Shown here: one piece after another, positions 42,901-50,674 of the stretch | Layout: every line of letters starts with the position of its first letter | Numbering within the stretch: position 1 is the first letter of the stretch | Origin: Chitinimonas arctica | GTDB taxonomy: Bacteria > Pseudomonadota > Gammaproteobacteria > Burkholderiales > Chitinimonadaceae | NCBI RefSeq assembly: GCF_007431345.1 | Contig: NZ_CP041730.1 | Coordinates: forward strand, 3,720,001 to 3,784,000 | Reading direction: 5' to 3' | Length of the DNA stretch: 64,000 bases | The notes under the pieces: generated by a model | The model's input: the letters and a program-made list of their open reading frames with translations, nothing else | Databases searched by the model: none | What the model was told of the DNA's origin: nothing | Translations under genes and position numbers: made by a program

Positions 42901-45848
42901 GCCGTTTCGCGGTCTATTTCGCTGGATGGCCGCCATTCCAGCAGGCGTCTGTGTGCGATCTGCATCCGCCAGATGGTGCGGGCGATGGCACCCAGGCTGT
43001 ATAAGGCTTCATAGGGCAGGCAAGCGAGTTCGAAAGTGATTTGCGCTCCCTGCCGCAGCGCACTGTCGAAGGTGGCAGCCAAGTGCTGGCGCCATAGCAC
43101 CTCGTCCGACTTGCGGCCTAGCGCCAACAGGTTGGCGCAGAGGGCGGGGATCAGCAATATGCCGATGACGGTTGCGGTACCCAACCAGGCAGGCGATAAA
43201 TTGGCCCAGCCCACCAGCAACAGCACGGTGAGGGCTGCCGGCGTGACGCTGCGCCTCAGGTTATCCAGCAATTTCCATTGCGACAGGCAGGACAGCGGGT
43301 TCACCAGGCGACGGCGATGCTTGCCTGTATCGGGGCCGGGTATCTGCCGCAGCAGCCAGCCGGCCAGTTGCCAATCGCCTCGCACCCAGCGATAGCGGCG
43401 GCTGACATCGGTGCGGTAATGGGCGGGGTAATCCTCGTACAGCTCGACATCGTTCAGCAGACCGGCTCGGGCGTAGCAGCCTTCCAGCAGATCATGGCTA
43501 AGGATGCTGTTTTCCGGAAAGCGCCCGCTCAAGGCTTGTTCAAAGGCATCTACGTCGTAGATGCCCTTGCCGATGAAGGAGCCCTCGCCAAACGCATCCT
43601 GGTATACATCGGAGACGGTACGGGTATAGGGATCGATTCCCGACTCGCCGCCATGCAGACGGGCATAGCGTGAGCGATTGCTGCCCGGCAGTCCGATCGC
43701 CATGCGCGGTTGCAGGATGCCATAACCCTCGGTCACCCGCCGCGCCTCGGCATCGTACAAGGGGTGGTTGAGCGGATGCGCCATGGTGCCGACCAGCTGC
43801 CGAGCCGCATCGCGCGGTAGTTGGGTGTCGGTATCGAGCGTGATGACATACTTCACCCGCGATAAGGCGCCGATCTGGCCGACCAAAAGCGAAAAGGCCG
43901 TCTTGTCGCCACTGCGCAGCAGGGTATTGAGGGCCGCCAGCTTGCCCCGCTTGCGCTCGTAACCCATCCAGACGCGTTCTTGCGGATTCCAGCGCCGCGG
44001 CCGGTGGAACAGGAAGAACAAATCGCCCTGGCGCAATCCTTCGCTTTCGGTGTATTTGACGTTCAGCGCCGTAATACGGGCTTCGGCCAGGGTAAGCAGC
44101 GCTTCATCCTCCGGGCGGGTGGCATCGTCGGCATCGGCGAAGTCGGTCAGCAGGCCAAAATGCAGGTTATCGTCGCGATTCGCCAGAAAGCGGATTTCCA
44201 GCGCCTCGACCAAGGTATCCACGTCAGCCAGGCGGCTTAACATGGTTGGCACCACGACCAGGGTGCGCGAGGGCGGTGGGATGCCGGTCGAGAAGTCCAT
44301 TCGGGGCAAAGGTTGCGGCGCCAACAAGAGGGTGGTCAGCCAGTTGACCAGTGCGACGCCAAGCCGGCTGGCCGCGAGCCAGGTGCAAATACCCAGCAGC
44401 ACCATCGCCCACAAGGGGAAGTGCCGCGTCGGCGTGGCTGCCCACAGGGCCGCCGTGAGCAAGGTGCTGAACAAGGCAATGCTGCCCAGGTAAAGCACCA
44501 GCGGCCAGCGGCCTATTGTCCGGCGTAGCGCCGCGCTGCGGGGCAAGCGCACGGCGGCGGCCCGCTCCAGTTCGGGCAAACCCTTGCCGATCAGGTAATA
44601 ACCCACATGTGCAGCGCGATCGCTGGCCGGGGTAAGGGCATTCTGGCTGCGGCCGGCGCTGGCCAGATCGACGGCAAGGCGCGCTACCGCCCATTCGGAT
44701 AATCGGCCGCGACGGGCGAGGGTTTCGGTGGCATGGCGGTAACGGTCGCGGCTGGCGAAATCCATCCCGACATACACACCGCTCGGATCCTCGCGCAGTA
44801 TGCCTTCCACCACGCTCATGGTTTCGACGAACTCGCGCCAATCCATCCCGCCCAGCATCCGCAGGCTGCCTATGCTGTTGCTGGTGGAGACCTGATCGGC
44901 AGCCTGCTGCTGATTCTCCAACTGGACCAGTTGTTCGATGGTCTGGCCCGATTCGGACAGGCGCTGCTCGATCCAGGTCAAGGGCAGCGCCAAGGCAGGG
45001 CCGCGGCCCTGTAGCCGGCGCGCCAGCTCAGCCACGAAAGCGCTGACCATGGCAGGGTTGGAGCGCGCCATGTCGGCGATCACCAGGATCAAACTCTTTG
45101 GATCCTGTTCGGCGGTCGCCATCATCTGGTCTGCCCAGCTATCGGCCAGGTTGCGTTCGGCACGCCCGCTGGCAATCCGTACCCCAACCCGGCGCAGATT
45201 TTCGATTACCGCCAGCCGCAACATGATGGGGATGGCCCACAGCTCGCCAAGCTGCAGCGTGGTAACGGTCTGGTAAGCCGCCACAAAGCTGCCAAGGCTT
45301 TCTGCATCCATCCGGCCGTCGCCATGCGAGATGATCGCCAGGGCGATGTCGTAAACCCTGGGCAGGCCGGCCGATGGCCCACCGGCCAAGCGTGGCAGCT
45401 CCCTGCTATAGCCTTTGGGCAGATGGCGTTTGGCAGTGCGGATCTGCTCTTCGATCAGATAGAAATTGTCGAGCAACCAACCACCGGCCGGGGAGATGCG
45501 GCGCTTGGAAGCGACCGCGGCTGTCAGCAGGGTACATACATCGATCAGGGTGGTTTCGTTGGCTGCCAACCGCGCCAATAACCTGTCCGGCGCGCCCCCG
45601 GGTGCCAGCAGATGCGATGCGGCGAGCGCCTTGCCATGCTGTGCCATCTGGTCGGCGCTGAATAGCTCGGAACGCAGTGGCGGTTCTTCGTCGGGCGATT
45701 GTGGTAACGCGCGGGCGCCGAGCAATGTTCGCCATGGGAGCAGAAATCTGGCGAGCTTGGAGTCTGCGATCAATTGGGCTGCCCCTTTCCGGGAGGTGGA
45801 TTCACACGTGCAAAGCGGCACCCCTGGGGATGCCGATAGCGCGCACAT
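36969..45848 (-). CDS. ndvB: cyclic beta-1,2-glucan synthase (NdvB/ChvB type)
   Basis: A 2959-residue inner-membrane enzyme that polymerises glucose from UDP-glucose and cyclises it into periplasmic glucans. In order: N-terminal cytosolic region, first membrane helices (about 446-500), GT84 glycosyltransferase (RTLVVVPTMLS near 530, DxD in TLDTDTQLPRD near 670, RWVRGDWQ near 820), more membrane helices (about 850-1030), a glucoamylase-like domain (about 1100-1650), and C-terminal glycoside-phosphorylase-like GH94 modules with GSGDWNDGMN near 2636 and ENGGQYTHGAIWAA, which set chain length. Length matches NdvB/ChvB (about 2800-2900). The start is uncertain within the first 70 codons. Glucans serve osmoadaptation and host interaction. 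It is single-gene, next to a Crp/Fnr pair. Confidence 0.95.
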   Translation of the reverse strand: MCALSASPGVPLCTCESTSRKGAAQLIADSKLARFLLPWRTLLGARALPQSPDEEPPLRSELFSADQMAQHGKALAASHLLAPGGAPDRLLARLAANETTLIDVCTLLTAAVASKRRISPAGGWLLDNFYLIEEQIRTAKRHLPKGYSRELPRLAGGPSAGLPRVYDIALAIISHGDGRMDAESLGSFVAAYQTVTTLQLGELWAIPIMLRLAVIENLRRVGVRIASGRAERNLADSWADQMMATAEQDPKSLILVIADMARSNPAMVSAFVAELARRLQGRGPALALPLTWIEQRLSESGQTIEQLVQLENQQQAADQVSTSNSIGSLRMLGGMDWREFVETMSVVEGILREDPSGVYVGMDFASRDRYRHATETLARRGRLSEWAVARLAVDLASAGRSQNALTPASDRAAHVGYYLIGKGLPELERAAAVRLPRSAALRRTIGRWPLVLYLGSIALFSTLLTAALWAATPTRHFPLWAMVLLGICTWLAASRLGVALVNWLTTLLLAPQPLPRMDFSTGIPPPSRTLVVVPTMLSRLADVDTLVEALEIRFLANRDDNLHFGLLTDFADADDATRPEDEALLTLAEARITALNVKYTESEGLRQGDLFFLFHRPRRWNPQERVWMGYERKRGKLAALNTLLRSGDKTAFSLLVGQIGALSRVKYVITLDTDTQLPRDAARQLVGTMAHPLNHPLYDAEARRVTEGYGILQPRMAIGLPGSNRSRYARLHGGESGIDPYTRTVSDVYQDAFGEGSFIGKGIYDVDAFEQALSGRFPENSILSHDLLEGCYARAGLLNDVELYEDYPAHYRTDVSRRYRWVRGDWQLAGWLLRQIPGPDTGKHRRRLVNPLSCLSQWKLLDNLRRSVTPAALTVLLLVGWANLSPAWLGTATVIGILLIPALCANLLALGRKSDEVLWRQHLAATFDSALRQGAQITFELACLPYEALYSLGAIARTIWRMQIAHRRLLEWRPSSEIDRETAKNDLLACCRSMWIGPVLAVASTVYLAVHVPTALAVAAPILLLWLVSPALAWWISLPLGRRQAVLSPEQTDFLRLLARKTWAFFDTFVGPDDHWLPPDNYQEYRVAAVAHRTSPTNIGLALLANLTAYDFGYITAGRLLERTALTLRTMAGLERHRGHFYNWYDTQTLQVLPPAYISTVDSGNLAGHLLTLRPGLLALVDEPILAARWFDGLGDTLAMLSNAAPGLALQQSAACRQLLATAISTPDLTLLVAQAHLRQLLGCAQALATDVASHFPIQAGATPESQAQGRVAHEAARLLIEQCSEMLAELDLLAPWLQLPVMAGLASHPRLAAIPTLSGLAQLADELQPFFTEQLEAATTAAQQENLIAQRAFLVSASHHAQLRIDAIQALTLQAAGFAQMDYRFLYDPARHLLCIGYNVTERRADTAYYDLLASEARLCSFVAIAQGQLPQESWFALGRLLASTAGEPVLLSWSGSMFEYLMPLLVMPTYEHTLLDQTCKAAVARQIEYGRQRSVPWGISESAYNKVDLNFDYQYRAFGVPGLGLKRGLAEDLVIAPYASALALLVAPEAACQNLQILAAEGFIGQYGLFEAIDYTPVRQRRGQSYAVVRAFMAHHQGMSLLALSYLLLARPMQRRFESDPAFQAVMLLLQERIPKATGLFSHTARRFDLGPTATTADMPIRVFTSPDTPSPEVQLLSNGRYHVMVSHAGGGYSRWRDLAVTRWREDATCDHWGSFCYIRELASGDYWSSGYQPTLKRPAHFEAIFSEGRAEFRRRDLVGDEDIFETYTEIVVSPEDDIELRRVRITNRSRQRREIDVTSYAEVVIAPPDADAQHPAFSKLFVQTEVLPKRRAILCTRRPRSVDEPTPWLLHLMVVYGVEPGTVSYETDRARFLGRTRTTAAPQAMLDTALSGTAGSVLDPVAAIRCVLVLEPDQSATIDIVNGMADTRELAVSMIEKYQDRHLADRVFDLAWTYSQVVLRQLNASEADSQLYARLASNVLYANARLRADATVLFRNHRGQSGLWSYAISGDLPIVLLQISDAANIDLVRQLVQAHAYWRLKGLAVDLVIWNEDHALYRQRLQDQIIGMIASGIEASVIDRPGGIFVRLAEQISNEDRILLQSVARAVITDGRGTLAEQLDHRSLAEPRMPLLMPSRGYRAESPANVSAPRRDLMLFNGLGGFTPDGREYVLTLAPGQTTPAPWVNVLANPLFGTVISESGSAYSWSENAHEFRLTPWQNDPVSDGCGEALYLRDEETGLVWSPTPLPAPAGQPYVVRHGFGYSVFETTQDGIRTELWVYVAMDAAIKFSVLKVRNVGDRPRRLSATAYVEWVLGDLAAKSAMHISTEIALQNGALYARNPYSTEFGQRVAFFDVDDSTRSVSGDRTEFLGRNGTLRKPAAMGRTRLSGKVGAGLDPCGAIRVGIDLSPGSEREIIFRLGVAQGSAEAGEIVQRFRGALAARKALEAVRNYWDHALGAVQVTTPDAAFNVLANGWLVYQTLACRLWARSGNYQSGGAFGFRDQLQDVMALTHTEPGLVRQHLLLCASRQFREGDVQHWWHPPAGRGVRTHCSDDYLWLPLAVCRYVDSSADTGVLDEWVPFLEGRPVNQGDDGYYDLPGQSDEHASLYEHCVRAIRHGLRFGEHGLPLIGSGDWNDGMNLVGLEGRGESVWLGFFLCEVLRHFQPLASARGDAIFAELCLHQAARLRQRLEQHGWDGEWYRRAYFDDGRALGSAGNTECRIDSISQSWSVLSGAGDATRSRQAMQAVYEHLVRPDEALIQLLDPPFDTSDLNPGYIRGYVPGVRENGGQYTHGAIWAAMAFAALDDRERAWTLLAMINPLSHARTAAEMAVYKVEPYVMAADVYAVAPHTGRGGWSWYTGSAGWMYRLMMESLLGLRLAGDKLHLTPCLPASWHGFKLRYRYRETCYHIVVSQLRPNQDRDAPTVCVVVDGIAQTEGVVCLQDDRMDHQVELTVYAK

Positions 45849-45931
45849 GCTTTGGCGGGGGCTAAGCAGCGTGTCTTACGCTGCTCACGCAGTCTGTTCG
45901 CTGTCGCACATAGCGTGCGAAGGCCGGGGCG

Positions 45932-46651
45932 CTAGATGGCCAGCCGGTTCGGCAGCAGGCGGTCGTACTCTTTTTTAACCACCGCGTAGCACTCGCAGCT
46001 GCGCGCTTCCAGACCTTCCCGATCCAGTACCGAGATATGGCCACGTGCGTAGCGGATCAGCCCCGCATTCTGCAGCTTGAGTGCCGCTTCGGTGACGCCC
46101 TCCCGCCGTACCCCCAGCATGTTGGCGATCAGTTCCTGGGTCATCACCAATTCGTCTCCATGCAGGCGATCCAGGCTAAGCAGCAACCAGCGGCATAGTT
46201 GCTGGTCGAGCGTGTGATGCCGGTTACAGACCGCGGTTTGCGACATCTGGGTAATCAGCGCCTGGGTATAGCGCAGCAAAAGATGCAATACGGGGCCGGC
46301 CCGGTCGAACTCTTCCTTCATTTTTCGGGCCCGTAGCCGAAACCCCCAGCCTGCGCTTTGCACCACCGCCCGGCTGGGGGTGGATTCCCCGCCCATGAAG
46401 AGCGAGACCCCCACCAGTCCCTCGTTGCCGACCACGGCGATTTCCGCCGGCGCGCCGTTTTCCATCACGTACAGCAAAGAGACGATAGCGGTGGTGGGAA
46501 AGTACACATGGCTCATCTTGCTACCAGACTCATACAGAACATGGCCTAGCGGTAATTCGACTGCTTCCAGCTGTGGCAGCCAGCGCAGCCACTCGGCTTC
46601 GGGTAAAGCCGCCAGCAGGTGGTTATCCCTGGGGTTGGTCGGGTCGATCAT
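45932..46651 (-). CDS. Crp/Fnr-family regulator
   Basis: The 239-residue protein starts at the ATG at 46651, which has a perfect AGGAGG ribosome site. An N-terminal cyclic-nucleotide-binding fold (residues 15-130, LPLGHVLYESGSKMSHVYFP, VGNEGLVGVSLFMGG) is followed by a dimer helix and a winged HTH (MTQELIANMLGVRREGVTEA). Ligand-binding Arg/Ser of classical Crp are not evident and there is no Fnr cysteine cluster. It is divergent from a second regulator of the same subfamily and next to the glucan synthase gene. Confidence 0.9.
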   Translation of the reverse strand: MIDPTNPRDNHLLAALPEAEWLRWLPQLEAVELPLGHVLYESGSKMSHVYFPTTAIVSLLYVMENGAPAEIAVVGNEGLVGVSLFMGGESTPSRAVVQSAGWGFRLRARKMKEEFDRAGPVLHLLLRYTQALITQMSQTAVCNRHHTLDQQLCRWLLLSLDRLHGDELVMTQELIANMLGVRREGVTEAALKLQNAGLIRYARGHISVLDREGLEARSCECYAVVKKEYDRLLPNRLAI

Positions 46652-46997
46652 GGTGAACCTCCTGGGCCGATATGCGCTGGGCGACCATCTGACGGCGGTC
46701 TTGCCCTTGCGGCTGACTATACGCAGTCCCGGAGGTTTTTTATGTACGGTACCGCACCTATTCATTGCTGTCGGTAAGGTCAGGTCATGCGCAATATTCG
46801 CCCTGGCCGGGCGATGCGCACGGGATGCCGCCCTTGCCGGCACTTGGTGCGGTAACGCCCAGACGGGCGGTCGCCTTCGGGTCACGCTTCAATGGCTTGT
46901 TTGGGGAATTTCCCCTTGAAACGAGTTCGCCATTGGGGTGGCACGCAAGCTTGCCAAGCGCGGCTTGTCGGGTCTTCCCCACACTGGAAGAACCGCT
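46652..46997. promoter_or_regulatory. divergent promoter region of two Crp/Fnr genes
   Basis: A 346-base gap. It includes GGGGAA-T-TTCCCC (46903-46915), a perfect short palindrome about 85 bases before the rightward gene. No classical TGTGA or TTGAT half-site pair was noticed. Confidence 0.45.
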
Positions 46998-47717
46998 ATG
47001 CAATCCAACATCGAACGCAATCAACCCAGTCCGGCTGGCAACCGTCTGCTTATTGCCCTGCCAATCAAGGATCGCGAGCATTGCCTGGCCGCTTGCGTGC
47101 CGGTCGAACTCCGCTTTGCCGATATCCTGGCCGAACCGGGCGAGCGTATCCGTTATGCCTATTTTCCTACTGGGAGCTTTATTTCCTTACTGGCGACGGT
47201 CGATAGCCGTGCCAATCTGGAAGTGGGCTTGATCGGCAACGAAGGCATGCTGGGTATTTCTCTATTGCTGGGCGTGGAGATCGAACCCTTGCATGCAATG
47301 GTCCAGGGAGAAGGCATCGCTCTCCGTATGGATACCGCATCGTTCCATCGCGAACTCAAGCGCAGCCCGGCGCTGCACGGTGCGCTGAAACGCTATCTCT
47401 ATGTGGTAATGGGCCAATTGGCCCAAACGGCGGCGTGTACCCGCTTCCACCTCGTGGAGGCACGGCTCGCCCGCTGGCTGTTGATGACCCAGGACCGGGC
47501 ACACTCAAATGAATTTCATGTCACCCAGGCATTCCTGGCCTACATGCTGGGCGTGCGCCGCGTTGGCGTTACAAACGCCGCTACCGCGCTGCAGAACCAC
47601 CAGCTCATCAGCTATCGGCGAGGAAATATCACCATTCTGGATAGGGGCGGACTGGAAGCCGCTGCCTGCGCTTGCTACCAGGCGGACAGGGCAGCTTACG
47701 AAAGCGTGATGGAGTGA
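46998..47717 (+). CDS. Crp/Fnr-family regulator, paralog
   Basis: A 239-residue regulator related to the divergent neighbour: same length and landmarks (FPTGSFISLLATVDSRANLE, LIGNEGMLGISLLLGVE, a QLAQTAACTRFH dimer helix, and HTH VTQAFLAYMLGVRRVGVTNA). The shared GNEG, MLGVRR-x-GVT and DR-GLEA motifs show they are paralogs of one subfamily. Start at 46998 has only a weak ribosome site. The duplicated acyltransferase block begins 19 bases after its stop. Confidence 0.88.
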   Translation: MQSNIERNQPSPAGNRLLIALPIKDREHCLAACVPVELRFADILAEPGERIRYAYFPTGSFISLLATVDSRANLEVGLIGNEGMLGISLLLGVEIEPLHAMVQGEGIALRMDTASFHRELKRSPALHGALKRYLYVVMGQLAQTAACTRFHLVEARLARWLLMTQDRAHSNEFHVTQAFLAYMLGVRRVGVTNAATALQNHQLISYRRGNITILDRGGLEAAACACYQADRAAYESVME

Positions 47718-47741
47718 GGCGATGCTGCGATCTTCATCGGT

Positions 47742-47761
47742 GAGTGGGCCGCCACCCACTC
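47742..47761. terminator. hairpin between Crp/Fnr and acyltransferase genes
   Basis: GAGTGGG (47742-47748) and CCCACTC (47755-47761) pair perfectly around CCGCCA. Copy A has only GTGGG/CCCAC here; the extra pair in copy B arises from a C-to-A change. It may terminate the two convergent genes; no T-run. Confidence 0.4.
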
Positions 47762-47776
47762 GATGAAAGCGAATGT

Positions 47777-48865
47777 CTAAGCGTAAGCCAAACGCGGGCG
47801 AGGAGCGGGTTTCGCCTGCCAGGCTCTCTTCCTGTAGGCCTCCAGCGGCTTGTCGATGGCAAAATAGATAACGATGGACAAGGCCAAGGTCATTGCCAGC
47901 GAAAAAACCGCTTTGTCCAAAGGGCCTTCGTAGTAGCGTAGGACCACAGAAAAAACGAGTTGATGTCCGAGATAGAGCGGGAACGCAAGCTGTCCGATAA
48001 AGGTGTCGAGCTTGCTGTTCTTTGTCAGATTGAACAGGAAAGGCGTGCATACGCACACAAGGATAAAGAAGACCCAGCACTGCCATTGGTCGAGATCGGG
48101 GTATATCCAGAATGGCTCGTAGGCGATGAACCCGAACAAGGCGGCCGCTGCGAGTGGTTCACCCAGCTTCATCCACGCGGCATCCTTCACCTGCTCGTGC
48201 AAGCGATAAGCGATCACCCCCATCAAGAAGAAGACGAGATCGGAGGGGAAAAAGAAGTAGCGCCACGGGACAACGGCTACGCCGAAATGGTAGAGCGTGA
48301 GGCGGAGAATACCGCTTGCCAATGCGAGCAGGGCAATAAAGCGGATCGATCGTGTAACGATAAAGGGTGCGAGGATATAGAAATAAACCTCCACGCTCAG
48401 CGACCATATCGGTCCGAGGACCAGATCCCAATTACTGGGGTCCTTGAACGGGATAAGCTCGGCACCCAGAAAAAACACATTGCTGAATATGGCGAAGGGC
48501 GTTAGCCATTCCTTTCCTGGCGCAGAGTCGAGCAGCATGAAAGAGGGTGTGCCGCTGGCAATGAAATAGAACACATATAAGGCCAGGATCACCCAGCTTG
48601 TCGGGTATAGTCTGAGAGCTCGATTAAAATAGAACCGTTTTGTTCCGTCTTCCAGCTTTGAATATTTCTGGCAAATAACCATCGCCATGTAATAGCCGGA
48701 GAGAATGAAGAAGGCAAATACTGCATGGCCCGACCATACGAATATATTTAAGCTTTCGCGTGTCATGGTCGTTGCTGCACCGTTCATCCCGGTCGCCGTT
48801 CCAAACACACTCGTTGCATGCGCCAGCAGTACCGATAGCGCCAGAATCATTCGAAATAAACCCAC
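47777..48865 (-). CDS. acyltransferase 3 family membrane protein, copy B
   Basis: A 362-residue protein, equal in length to the one at 30367-31455 and differing at about 30-35 residues, mainly in loops (for example APGKEW for APGKAW). All landmarks are kept: FRMILALSVLLAHATSVFG, FVWSGHAVFAFFILSGYYMA, RFYFNRALRLYP. The conserved GTG start with AGGA ahead is retained. No lesion was seen, so both copies may be active; changes are mostly conservative. It lies between the Crp/Fnr pair and an empty 900-base region. Confidence 0.9.
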   Translation of the reverse strand: MGLFRMILALSVLLAHATSVFGTATGMNGAATTMTRESLNIFVWSGHAVFAFFILSGYYMAMVICQKYSKLEDGTKRFYFNRALRLYPTSWVILALYVFYFIASGTPSFMLLDSAPGKEWLTPFAIFSNVFFLGAELIPFKDPSNWDLVLGPIWSLSVEVYFYILAPFIVTRSIRFIALLALASGILRLTLYHFGVAVVPWRYFFFPSDLVFFLMGVIAYRLHEQVKDAAWMKLGEPLAAAALFGFIAYEPFWIYPDLDQWQCWVFFILVCVCTPFLFNLTKNSKLDTFIGQLAFPLYLGHQLVFSVVLRYYEGPLDKAVFSLAMTLALSIVIYFAIDKPLEAYRKRAWQAKPAPRPRLAYA

Positions 48866-49320
48866 GTTCCATCCTGTATATTATTTTCTGCCAGATTCAA
48901 ATGCCGGTCAAGTTGGGGGGCAGAAACCTTTGGCCGTCTAAAAACCGGGAGGAATACGTGTGTTCCTGAGCGTGGCAAGCGCACCGATGTCCATTCCGGC
49001 CCGGCGCGACTATACAGCATTATGCTAATGTAATATTTATATTCCAGTCATGAGGCACCCCGCTCGTATCGGAAGGCGCTGGCATTGGCGGAATGCGAAC
49101 CTGGCATGGAATGCGACGCCGGTGCGACGAGGCGAGTACCGCTTCACGTCGGGCGGCTTCCTGCATGGGCCGGCAGCTACAGGCAACTATTCTCCCGCAC
49201 GAACTTGTGCTATCGGCTTGGCAAACCTAGCTTTAATCGCAGTAGGGATAAGGAAAAAAGCCATGCTGGCAGGTGACTCGGAGTGATGGAAGCTGATCCA
49301 TTAAATCCAGGGGATGCATC

Positions 49321-49350
49321 ATGCGTTTGACCGTTGCTACGCTTGCGTAG
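49321..49350 (+). other. nine-codon open frame with ribosome site
   Basis: AGGGGA (49309-49314) precedes an ATG that reads MRLTVATLA and stops. Ten bases later a terminator-like hairpin begins. It may be a leader peptide or the remnant of a signal-peptide gene; nothing identifies it further. Confidence 0.3.
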
Positions 49351-49359
49351 TATTTGAAG

Positions 49360-49396
49360 GTGGCCGTGGGTCGGGGGTATTCCGACCCACGGCCAC
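49360..49396 (+). terminator. strong hairpin
   Basis: GTGGCCGTGGGTCGG (49360-49374) pairs perfectly with its complement at 49382-49396 around a 7-base loop and is followed by ATTGTTTTG. A 15-base-pair GC stem of this kind should terminate transcription, but no gene of normal size lies upstream. Confidence 0.7.
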
Positions 49397-49742
49397 ATTG
49401 TTTTGTTAGGGCCTGAACTTACCGGTGCGCGTCGGTCAGTAGCCTGGATAGATCCTGGAGCGGGACGGTCTTGTCCAAATACCCTCAACAAGCCCGGGTA
49501 CATCGGCTGTCCGGTACATTTTCGAAAGCGCTTAAGGGGAGCATCCTGATACTGGGAGTAGGGTAGCTTACTTGTGTGTTCACCTTGTGCGGCTGGAGAT
49601 GCATCGGTTCGGACGAACCAAACGGCCCGCAGCAGCTAGGGTCCGAGTGGGTTACCCATCATGGAATGGCCAAATGGCGGGGCAGGAAAAGGGGAGGCTC
49701 AAGCCCCCATTTTCTTTCGCGGCGGGGCGTATGCACCTTCTG

Positions 49743-49766
49743 TTAAAAACCTAACAGTTGGGTTAA
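49743..49766. promoter_or_regulatory. palindrome before the DUF4160/DUF2442 pair
   Basis: AACCTAAC (49748-49755) and GTTGGGTT (49757-49764) form a palindrome with one mismatch, flanked by TTAA on both sides, ending right at the DUF4160 start codon. A second exact repeat CTGTTA/TAACAG overlaps it (49740-49757). Position and symmetry suggest autoregulation. Confidence 0.55.
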
Positions 49767-49767
49767 T

Positions 49768-50196
49768 ATGAAAGTCTGTAGCCACAAGGGCCTCGTAATA
49801 GCGGTTCTTACCCGGAACGAGCACTGTCCACCGCATGTGCATGTCGGAACGGACAAGTGGGATGCTCGCTTCCTGTTCAGCTTCTGGCACAACGGGGTGA
49901 AGTTATGGGATGTAACCCCAGCACAAAATGAACCGACTGCTACTTCGCTCGAAGACTTGCGCCTGGTGCTCAAGCAGGCGGGAAATCTGCGCAGGGCACG
50001 CGAACTATGGTGGAGCAGCCGCCAGACGCTTTGCTTGGAAAACTTGCAATGGGACATGGCCGCCGGCGAGGTGGTTAGTCCCAAGGATTGCCGGCAGGGT
50101 GCGCTCGTGATCCAGTCGAGCCGCTTCGATACGCATGGCTATAAGACGGTGTTGTACCTGACCGGGCAGCCCAGCCCTCTGGAGATCGAGTTATGA
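49768..50196 (+). CDS. DUF4160 family protein
   Basis: A 142-residue protein with the DUF4160 core GLVIAVLTRNEHCPPHVHVG, where the PPH-x-H histidines are the family hallmark, followed by FLFSFWHNGVKLWDV. The C-terminal half is longer than in minimal members. It overlaps the DUF2442 gene by 4 bases. DUF4160 and DUF2442 genes recur as adjacent pairs and are suspected toxin-antitoxin-like modules; activity unknown. Confidence 0.75.
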   Translation: MKVCSHKGLVIAVLTRNEHCPPHVHVGTDKWDARFLFSFWHNGVKLWDVTPAQNEPTATSLEDLRLVLKQAGNLRRARELWWSSRQTLCLENLQWDMAAGEVVSPKDCRQGALVIQSSRFDTHGYKTVLYLTGQPSPLEIEL

Positions 50197-50642
50197 AATC
50201 GGTGAAAGCACAGGAACGCTTTGACGAGCCGGTGACTGACAAAGGATTGGCCCAGGCTATCGAGAGAGGCCGCAAACGGCGCGTTCCGGGCTTACATGCG
50301 ACGGCAGTGCAATACCTTCCGGCTCAGCAGTCTCTGCTAATCGGCTTTGTCGATCAGAGCGCAGTGGCGCTGCCGGTGAAGAACTATCCCGAATTAGCCG
50401 GGCTGAGTGCAGGCGAGCTTGAACAACTGGTCATTGGTTTCGGCGGGAGCGCGGTATGCCTAGAGGAGCGTGATCTGCATATGTCGATTGCGGGTCTGGT
50501 GTCGGCTAGCAAGCCGATGATGGAACTTGCTGCCTCGGTAATCGCAGCACGCAATGGCAGCCGCAGCAGTGAAGCGAAGGCGCAGGCGGCTCGTGAGAAC
50601 GGTCTGAAGGGCGGGAGGCCTCGCAAGCTGGTAGTGGGATAG
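50193..50642 (+). CDS. DUF2442 family protein
   Basis: A 149-residue protein whose centre matches DUF2442 (SLLIGFVDQSAVALPVKNYP, LSAGELEQLVIGFGGSAVCL, EERDLHMSIAGLV). The C-terminal extension (NGSRSSEAKAQAARENGLKG, GRPRKL) is basic and similar to DNA-binding tails of antitoxins. It starts 4 bases before the DUF4160 stop, so the two are translated together. Confidence 0.8.
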   Translation: MKSVKAQERFDEPVTDKGLAQAIERGRKRRVPGLHATAVQYLPAQQSLLIGFVDQSAVALPVKNYPELAGLSAGELEQLVIGFGGSAVCLEERDLHMSIAGLVSASKPMMELAASVIAARNGSRSSEAKAQAARENGLKGGRPRKLVVG

Positions 50643-50674
50643 TCGCCAATGGATGCAGAGAGTTGCCCACCGAT

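Larger units (their letters stand above)
47736..49050. repeat. segmental duplication, copy B
   Basis: Matches 30325-31730. It begins with CATCGGTGAGTGGGCC..., the fossil 3' end of the hydrolase gene found in copy A, directly after the Crp/Fnr paralog, and runs through the acyltransferase gene into diverged upstream DNA. The hydrolase tail without its gene indicates that B derives from A. Confidence 0.8.
48866..49767. other. 900-base intergenic region
   Basis: The first 185 bases are the upstream part of the duplicated block. Beyond that no convincing gene was found. A nine-codon open frame with ribosome site (49321-49350) and a strong hairpin (49360-49396) suggest a small transcript, described separately. 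Confidence 0.45.

Noticed and set aside
49050..49286. 78-codon open frame in the empty region
   Set aside because: No ribosome site, no family, basic reverse-frame-like composition.
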